The position numbers were made by a program, and so were the translations under genes. Below the pieces are notes generated by a model. The model was not told where the DNA came from. It was given only the letters and a program-made list of their open reading frames with translations, and searched no databases. A stretch of DNA of 64,000 nt from Streptomyces sp. TRM70350 (GTDB taxonomy: Bacteria > Actinomycetota > Actinomycetes > Streptomycetales > Streptomycetaceae), in the NCBI RefSeq assembly GCF_019219825.1, contig NZ_JAHUXH010000025.1, positions 47,693 through 111,692 of the forward strand, read 5' to 3'. Each line of letters starts with the position of its first letter. Positions within the stretch are counted from its first letter, which is position 1. This document shows positions 58,940 through 64,000 of this stretch, in pieces.

Positions 58940-61825
58940 ATGACAGAGACGGCGAGCGGTCCGGCACGAGGTTCCCGAGCAAAGGGCACCAAGGCCACCA
59001 AGGGACTGCGTATCGAGCGCATCCACACCACCCCCGGCGTACACCCGTACGACGAGGTGGCCTGGGAGCGCCGTGACGTCGTCATGACCAACTGGCGCGA
59101 CGGCTCGGTCAATTTCGAGCAGCGTGGCGTCGAGTTCCCCGACTTCTGGTCGGTGAACGCGGTCAACATCGTCACCAGCAAGTACTTCCGCGGTGCCGTC
59201 GGCACCCCGCAGCGCGAGACCAGCCTCAAGCAGCTGATCGACCGCATCGTGAAGACGTACCGGAAGGCCGGCGAGGACTACACGTACTTCGCCTCGCCCG
59301 CCGACGCCGAGATCTTCGAGCACGAGCTGGCGTACGCCCTCCTGCACCAGATCTTCAGCTTCAACAGCCCTGTCTGGTTCAACGTCGGAACCCCGCAGCC
59401 CCAGCAGGTCTCCGCCTGCTTCATCCTGTCCGTCGACGACTCCATGGAGTCGATCCTCGACTGGTACAAGGAAGAGGGCATGATCTTCAAGGGCGGCTCC
59501 GGCGCCGGCCTGAACCTCTCCCGCATCCGCTCCTCCAAGGAGCTGCTGTCCTCCGGCGGCAACGCCTCCGGCCCGGTCTCCTTCATGCGCGGCGCGGACG
59601 CCTCCGCAGGAACGATCAAGTCGGGCGGCGCTACCCGCCGCGCCGCCAAGATGGTCATCCTCGACGTCGACCACCCCGACATCGAGGACTTCATCGAGAC
59701 CAAGGTGAAGGAAGAGGAGAAGATCCGCGCCCTGCGCGACGCGGGCTTCGACATGGACCTCGGCGGCGAGGACATCACCTCCGTCCAGTACCAGAACGCC
59801 AACAACTCGGTCCGTGTCAACGACGAGTTCATGAAGGCGGTCGAGCAGGGCGGCAAGTTCGGCCTGCGCGCGCGGATGACCGGTGAGGTCATCGAAGAGG
59901 TCGACGCCAAGGCCCTGTTCCGCAAGATGGCCGAGGCCGCCTGGGCCTGCGCCGACCCGGGCATCCAGTACGACGACACCATCAACCACTGGCACACGTG
60001 CCCGGAGTCCGGCCGTATCAACGGCTCGAACCCCTGCAGCGAGTACATGCACCTGGACAACACGTCCTGCAACCTCGCCTCGCTGAACCTGATGAAGTTC
60101 CTCAAGGACGATGGCAAGGGCAACCAGTCCTTCGAGGTCGAGCGCTTTGCCAAGGTCGTCGAGCTCGTCATCACCGCGATGGACATCTCCATCTGCTTCG
60201 CGGACTTCCCGACCCAGAAGATCGGCGAGAACACCCGCGCGTTCCGCCAGCTCGGCATCGGCTACGCCAACCTCGGCGCCCTGCTGATGGCGACCGGCCA
60301 CGCGTACGACTCCGACGGCGGCCGCGCCCTCGCCGGTGCCGTCACCTCCCTGATGACCGGTACGGCCTACCGCCGCTCCGCCGAGCTCGCCGCGGTCGTC
60401 GGCCCGTACGACGGCTACGCCCGTAACGCCGACGCCCACAACCGCGTCATGAAGCAGCACGCCGACGCCAACGCCAAGGCCGTTCGCATGGACGACCTGG
60501 ACACGCCGGTCTGGGCCGCCGCCACGGAGGCGTGGCAGGACGTGCTGCGCCTCGGTGAGAAGAACGGTTTCCGTAACTCCCAGGCGTCCGTCATCGCCCC
60601 GACCGGCACCATCGGTCTGGCGATGTCCTGCGACACCACCGGCCTTGAGCCCGACCTCGCCCTGGTCAAGTTCAAGAAGCTGGTCGGCGGCGGCTCGATG
60701 CAGATCGTCAACGGCACCGTCCCGCAGGCCCTGCGCCGCCTGGGCTACCAGGAGGAGCAGATCGAGGCGATCGTCGCCCACATCGCCGAGCACGGCAATG
60801 TGATCGACGCCCCCGGCCTCAAGCACGAGCACTACGAGGTGTTCGACTGCGCCATGGGCGAGCGCGCCATCTCCCCGATGGGCCACGTTCGCATGATGGC
60901 CGCGATCCAGCCCTGGATCTCCGGCGCCCTGTCCAAGACGGTCAACATGCCGGAGTCGGCGACCGTGGAGGAGGTCGAGGAGATCTACTTCGAGGCCTGG
61001 AAGATGGGCATCAAGGCGCTCGCCATCTACCGCGACAACTGCAAGGTCGGCCAGCCGCTCTCCGCCAAGAAGAAGGACACCACGGACGCCAAGGCGGAGC
61101 AGCCCGCCGCGGAGCCCACGGTCGAGAAGGTCGTCGAGTACCGCCCCGTCCGCAAGCGCCTCCCGAAGGGACGTCCCGGCATCACCACGTCCTTCACCGT
61201 CGGCGGCGCCGAGGGCTACATGACCGCCAACTCCTACCCGGACGACGGTCTCGGCGAGGTCTTCCTGAAGATGTCCAAGCAGGGCTCGACCCTGGCGGGC
61301 ATGATGGACGCCTTCTCGATCGCCGTCTCGGTCGGTCTGCAGTACGGCGTGCCGCTGGAGACCTACGTCTCGAAGTTCACGAACATGCGCTTCGAGCCGG
61401 CGGGTATGACCGACGACCCCGACGTCCGCATGGCCCAGTCGATCGTCGACTACATCTTCCGCCGCCTGGCGCTGGACTTCCTGCCCTTCGAGACGCGCTC
61501 GGCGCTCGGCATCCACTCCGCCGAGGAGCGCCAGCGTCACCTGGAGACCGGTTCGTACGAGCCGCTGGAGGAGGACGTCGACGTCGAAGGCCTGGCCCAG
61601 TCGGCGCCGCGCGCCCAGGAGCTCAAGGCCGTCGCCACGCCGAAGGCCGACATCGAGGCGGCCAAGCCCGCCCCGAAGCAGGCTCACACCAGCGCCGAGC
61701 TGGTGGAGATGCAGCTGGGCATCCAGGCCGACGCCCCGTTGTGCTTCTCCTGCGGTACGAAGATGCAGCGCGCGGGCTCCTGCTACATCTGCGAGGGCTG
61801 CGGCTCGACGAGCGGTTGCAGCTGA
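58940..61825 (+). CDS. nrdJ: vitamin B12-dependent (class II) ribonucleoside-diphosphate reductase
   Basis: A 961-residue adenosylcobalamin-dependent reductase giving deoxyribonucleotides with or without oxygen. Recognisable parts: HQIFSFNSPVWFNVGTPQPQ, the active-site region VSACFILSVDDSMESILDWY, FKGGSGAGLNLSRIRSSKEL, NGSNPCSEYMHLDNTSCNLA, and ASVIAPTGTIGLAMSCDTTG. The C-terminus is a zinc-ribbon-like tail CFSCGTKMQRAGSCYICEGC and ends SGCS with redox cysteines. ATG with GGAGGCGGC upstream. It is controlled with nrdR by the NrdR boxes and ends at a strong hairpin. Confidence 0.97.
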   Translation: MTETASGPARGSRAKGTKATKGLRIERIHTTPGVHPYDEVAWERRDVVMTNWRDGSVNFEQRGVEFPDFWSVNAVNIVTSKYFRGAVGTPQRETSLKQLIDRIVKTYRKAGEDYTYFASPADAEIFEHELAYALLHQIFSFNSPVWFNVGTPQPQQVSACFILSVDDSMESILDWYKEEGMIFKGGSGAGLNLSRIRSSKELLSSGGNASGPVSFMRGADASAGTIKSGGATRRAAKMVILDVDHPDIEDFIETKVKEEEKIRALRDAGFDMDLGGEDITSVQYQNANNSVRVNDEFMKAVEQGGKFGLRARMTGEVIEEVDAKALFRKMAEAAWACADPGIQYDDTINHWHTCPESGRINGSNPCSEYMHLDNTSCNLASLNLMKFLKDDGKGNQSFEVERFAKVVELVITAMDISICFADFPTQKIGENTRAFRQLGIGYANLGALLMATGHAYDSDGGRALAGAVTSLMTGTAYRRSAELAAVVGPYDGYARNADAHNRVMKQHADANAKAVRMDDLDTPVWAAATEAWQDVLRLGEKNGFRNSQASVIAPTGTIGLAMSCDTTGLEPDLALVKFKKLVGGGSMQIVNGTVPQALRRLGYQEEQIEAIVAHIAEHGNVIDAPGLKHEHYEVFDCAMGERAISPMGHVRMMAAIQPWISGALSKTVNMPESATVEEVEEIYFEAWKMGIKALAIYRDNCKVGQPLSAKKKDTTDAKAEQPAAEPTVEKVVEYRPVRKRLPKGRPGITTSFTVGGAEGYMTANSYPDDGLGEVFLKMSKQGSTLAGMMDAFSIAVSVGLQYGVPLETYVSKFTNMRFEPAGMTDDPDVRMAQSIVDYIFRRLALDFLPFETRSALGIHSAEERQRHLETGSYEPLEEDVDVEGLAQSAPRAQELKAVATPKADIEAAKPAPKQAHTSAELVEMQLGIQADAPLCFSCGTKMQRAGSCYICEGCGSTSGCS

Positions 61826-61886
61826 CACTGAGCGGATGCGCGTTGGCTACGACATCCGACGCGTTCGCTGAGCAGTGACGACTGGA

Positions 61887-61913
61887 GGGGCGTCAGCCGT
61901 TGGCTGACGCCCC
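61887..61913 (+). terminator. nrdJ terminator hairpin
   Basis: A perfect 12-bp stem ggggcgtcagcc/ggctgacgcccc with a 3-base loop lies 61 bases after the nrdJ stop and 34 bases before the end of the convergent HEAT gene, so it may serve both. Confidence 0.92.
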
Positions 61914-61946
61914 TCGCCTCGCAATGGCCGGTATGTCCTCGCTGCC

Positions 61947-63818
61947 TCAGCCCGCAGTGAGCAACGCCCGGGCCAGGGTGCGGAGTTCTTCGTCCGGATG
62001 GCCCTGCCCTGAGAGGGGCGAGTCACTGAGCAGGCGGAGCGGGGAGAAGGCGAAGGAGCGAAGGGTGGGGCGGAGCTCCTCTGGGGTCTGGTTGGTGGCG
62101 GCGAGAGCCTTGAGGGCGCGGAGGCCGACCGGGGTGGGGCCGACCAACTCGACGAGCACGGGGACGGCGTGCTCCGTGGACCCGGTGATCCAGTGGTGGG
62201 CCTCGGCGGCCGCCATCCGAGTCCACTCGTACCCCGCTTCCAGCAGAGGCTCGATGAACGGCAGCAGCGGAGCGGCGGCGCTGCCCAGCGGCTGCAGGCT
62301 GCTCAGGTACCAGTGGGTCTGGCCCCGGGACGACAGCAGCCCCTCGAAGACGTGCAGCGCCGGACCGGCGTCACCGGTCAGCTGGTAGTGGGCCACGGCT
62401 GCCGCGGCTCTCAACGACGGGTCGTTGCTCTGCGCGGCGTTGCGCAAAAGGTCGGTGACCTCCCGCGTTCGTATGCCGTTGAGCCCGATTTGGCGGGCGG
62501 CGACGATGGCCGCGCGGCCGGTGCTGAGGCAGTCGACCAGTTCGGGTTGGGCCTGTCGCGCGGCGGCGCCGAACGGCGCCAGGGCCCCGACAAGGGCGAT
62601 GCCCGCGTTCCCGGTGGCACCTGATGCCAGCTCTCGGCGGATCACGGGTATCAGCTGGTCGGGTGCCTCGGGGAAGTGCCGCGCCGCCGCTTCGAGCAAC
62701 TGGGCACTGGGTCGGCGCGGCACCAGCTCCAGGGCGCGGGGGTCACGGGAGCGCACCAGGGCGAGGAGCGCCGGCTCGACGGCCGCGTCGCCGGCGCTCG
62801 CGTGCCGGTACAAGGCGTCCCGGAGGCCGGCGCCCGGCGCGGGCAGATGCTCGATCCAGTGGCCGATAGCGCGAAGGCGTCCGACGAGGCCACGGGTGTC
62901 CTTCTGGTGGGGAAGGGCGGACAGCAGCAGGTCCAGGACCTCGGGCTCCCGGTCGCGCCAGGTCTCGGCGATCTCCTGGGCCAGCCAGGATCCGCGCGAG
63001 CCGAGGTCTCCGGCCGCGATCCAGCGGGCGGCAACGGCGAGGCCCGCGTCCGCGTCCCGAGTGAGCAGGCGGGTGAGCTGCTCGTCCGAGGTGGTGGTGC
63101 CCGACCACGGGAAGTCGTCGTCCCCCGGGTCGGGTTCGGCACCGTCCTCGGCGATGACCTCCACAAGCTCAGCCGGGTACGGTGGCCCGGACCGTTCGGC
63201 GCCGAGCATGGCCGCGGCCAGCCTGACTTCGGGCAGGGGGCTGTCGAGTGCCGCTGCCGCCGTCTCCCGGCCGAACCGGGCGAGGACGACCATCGCGTCC
63301 GCCCGCACCGCTGGGACGGGATCGGTGGCGTACAGCTCCTCGATCTGACGTTCGACGGAGGTCCGCAGCTCACCCGGGAGGAGTTCGGCCACCGCCGCGA
63401 CCACCCGGAGCGCTGCCCGGCGCACCACCCGCTCATCGTCCCCGAGACAGGGCAGCAGTTCCGGGACCACCTGGCAGAGCTCCGCGCAGACGCCGCCGAC
63501 CGAGCTGCCGGGCCAGTGCGGAGATTCGATGTCCGCCGGGTCGTGGTCGGCGAGGACGGCGAGCAGCATCAGCAACTCGCCGCGCTTGCCCGGGGCGTGC
63601 CGGACGGCGTGGGCGAGGAAGGGGACGGCGGGTGCCGAAGCGGGGTAGACCGTGCCCTGGTGGTGGATGTTGCCGTAGAGCTCGTAGATCGCCTCGTCGG
63701 CCGTCTCCTCGTCGCCCTGATGGAGTGCTCTGATCAGCTCGGGCACGTCCTCTGCGGAGCCGTAGGCATGGGTCAGGGCGTGCCACGGTACCGCGTCCAG
63801 TTCGGCCGGAGATTTCAT
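61947..63818 (-). CDS. HEAT-repeat domain protein
   Basis: A 623-residue protein made of helical repeats, for example LLPCLGDDERVVRRAALRVV, PVPAVRADAMVVLARFGRET and AQSNDPSLRAAAAVAHYQLT. ATG at 63818 has GAGGAG upstream; an ATG 9 bases earlier is in frame. No signal peptide, membrane helix or catalytic motif is seen. Proteins of this type act as scaffolds, often in uptake or regulation, but no partner is evident. The last 180 bases of the window upstream of it hold no other gene I can support. Confidence 0.85.
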   Translation of the reverse strand: MKSPAELDAVPWHALTHAYGSAEDVPELIRALHQGDEETADEAIYELYGNIHHQGTVYPASAPAVPFLAHAVRHAPGKRGELLMLLAVLADHDPADIESPHWPGSSVGGVCAELCQVVPELLPCLGDDERVVRRAALRVVAAVAELLPGELRTSVERQIEELYATDPVPAVRADAMVVLARFGRETAAAALDSPLPEVRLAAAMLGAERSGPPYPAELVEVIAEDGAEPDPGDDDFPWSGTTTSDEQLTRLLTRDADAGLAVAARWIAAGDLGSRGSWLAQEIAETWRDREPEVLDLLLSALPHQKDTRGLVGRLRAIGHWIEHLPAPGAGLRDALYRHASAGDAAVEPALLALVRSRDPRALELVPRRPSAQLLEAAARHFPEAPDQLIPVIRRELASGATGNAGIALVGALAPFGAAARQAQPELVDCLSTGRAAIVAARQIGLNGIRTREVTDLLRNAAQSNDPSLRAAAAVAHYQLTGDAGPALHVFEGLLSSRGQTHWYLSSLQPLGSAAAPLLPFIEPLLEAGYEWTRMAAAEAHHWITGSTEHAVPVLVELVGPTPVGLRALKALAATNQTPEELRPTLRSFAFSPLRLLSDSPLSGQGHPDEELRTLARALLTAG

Positions 63819-64000
63819 GGTCCGCACTCCTCATCTGATCAGGTGTGCCGACCATATCGATCACCACTGACAGTCATAGTGATACGCGGGTCCCCGGTGA
63901 TCGTGACCCAATCACTGACTGACGTCTTGCTGGGCTGTCCTTGCTTTGATCTGTCCGGCTGCCGGGGCCCGGTTCCCAGGGCTCCGGCCGGGCGGAGCAT

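Overview
The window is high-GC actinobacterial DNA and almost certainly comes from a Streptomyces chromosome. The reasons are GTG and TTG starts with GGAGG-type ribosome sites, rare TTA codons confined to regulators, and a long run of housekeeping genes in the order I recall for the S. coelicolor SCO5787-SCO5805 region: miaB, an extradiol-dioxygenase-like gene, an antitoxin-like gene, miaA, dapF, an rsh gene, an M1 peptidase, hflX, a secreted protease, siderophore genes, dinG, lexA, nrdR, nrdJ. That gene-order match is from memory and was not checked against a database.

Region by region. 1-815: a Kef-type cation/proton antiporter (cut by the window edge) and its TrkA-C subunit. 985-2185: a decayed two-component system. 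2328-21953: a RiPP cluster. It has a tiny peptide gene coupled to a SARP regulator, an ocin-ThiF-like leader-binding partner with a degenerate YcaO-like tail, two azoline-type YcaO proteins, a SagB-type dehydrogenase, a split LanB dehydratase (glutamylation and elimination proteins), an RRE plus M50 membrane protease fusion and an ABC exporter. A 58-residue precursor with a thiopeptide-like leader and a Ser/Thr/Cys-only core lies on the opposite strand, followed by a divergent M20 hydrolase with an 86-residue partner and a LuxR regulator. No separate pyridine synthase is seen, so the product is probably a linear, azole-rich, dehydrated peptide rather than a classical thiopeptide. 22102-24086: PP2C phosphatase, protein-isoaspartate methyltransferase, SRPBCC protein. 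24165-27296: a resorcinol/hydroxyquinol-type aromatic degradation locus, of which only the FAD monooxygenase is intact; a deletion has removed both N-termini of two divergent genes.

27382-40874 is the conserved housekeeping block. 41436-48987 looks like an accessory insert: a two-component system broken by a heptanucleotide repeat and a frameshift, a SecDF fusion, an amino-acid permease, and two damaged TraR/DksA zinc-finger genes. 49778-54327 is a NIS siderophore operon whose aminotransferase lacks the PLP lysine. 54702-61825 holds dinG, lexA and the NrdR-controlled nrdRJ operon; 61947-63818 is a HEAT-repeat protein.

How the RiPP genes probably work together: the partner protein binds the precursor leader and presents the core to the YcaO enzymes for cyclodehydration. 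SagB oxidises azolines to azoles, the two LanB halves glutamylate and eliminate remaining Ser/Thr, the M50 and/or M20 enzymes may trim, and the ABC pair exports. Both regulators carry TTA codons, implying bldA control. A recurring oddity across the window is short tandem duplication, several cases of which disrupt reading frames.
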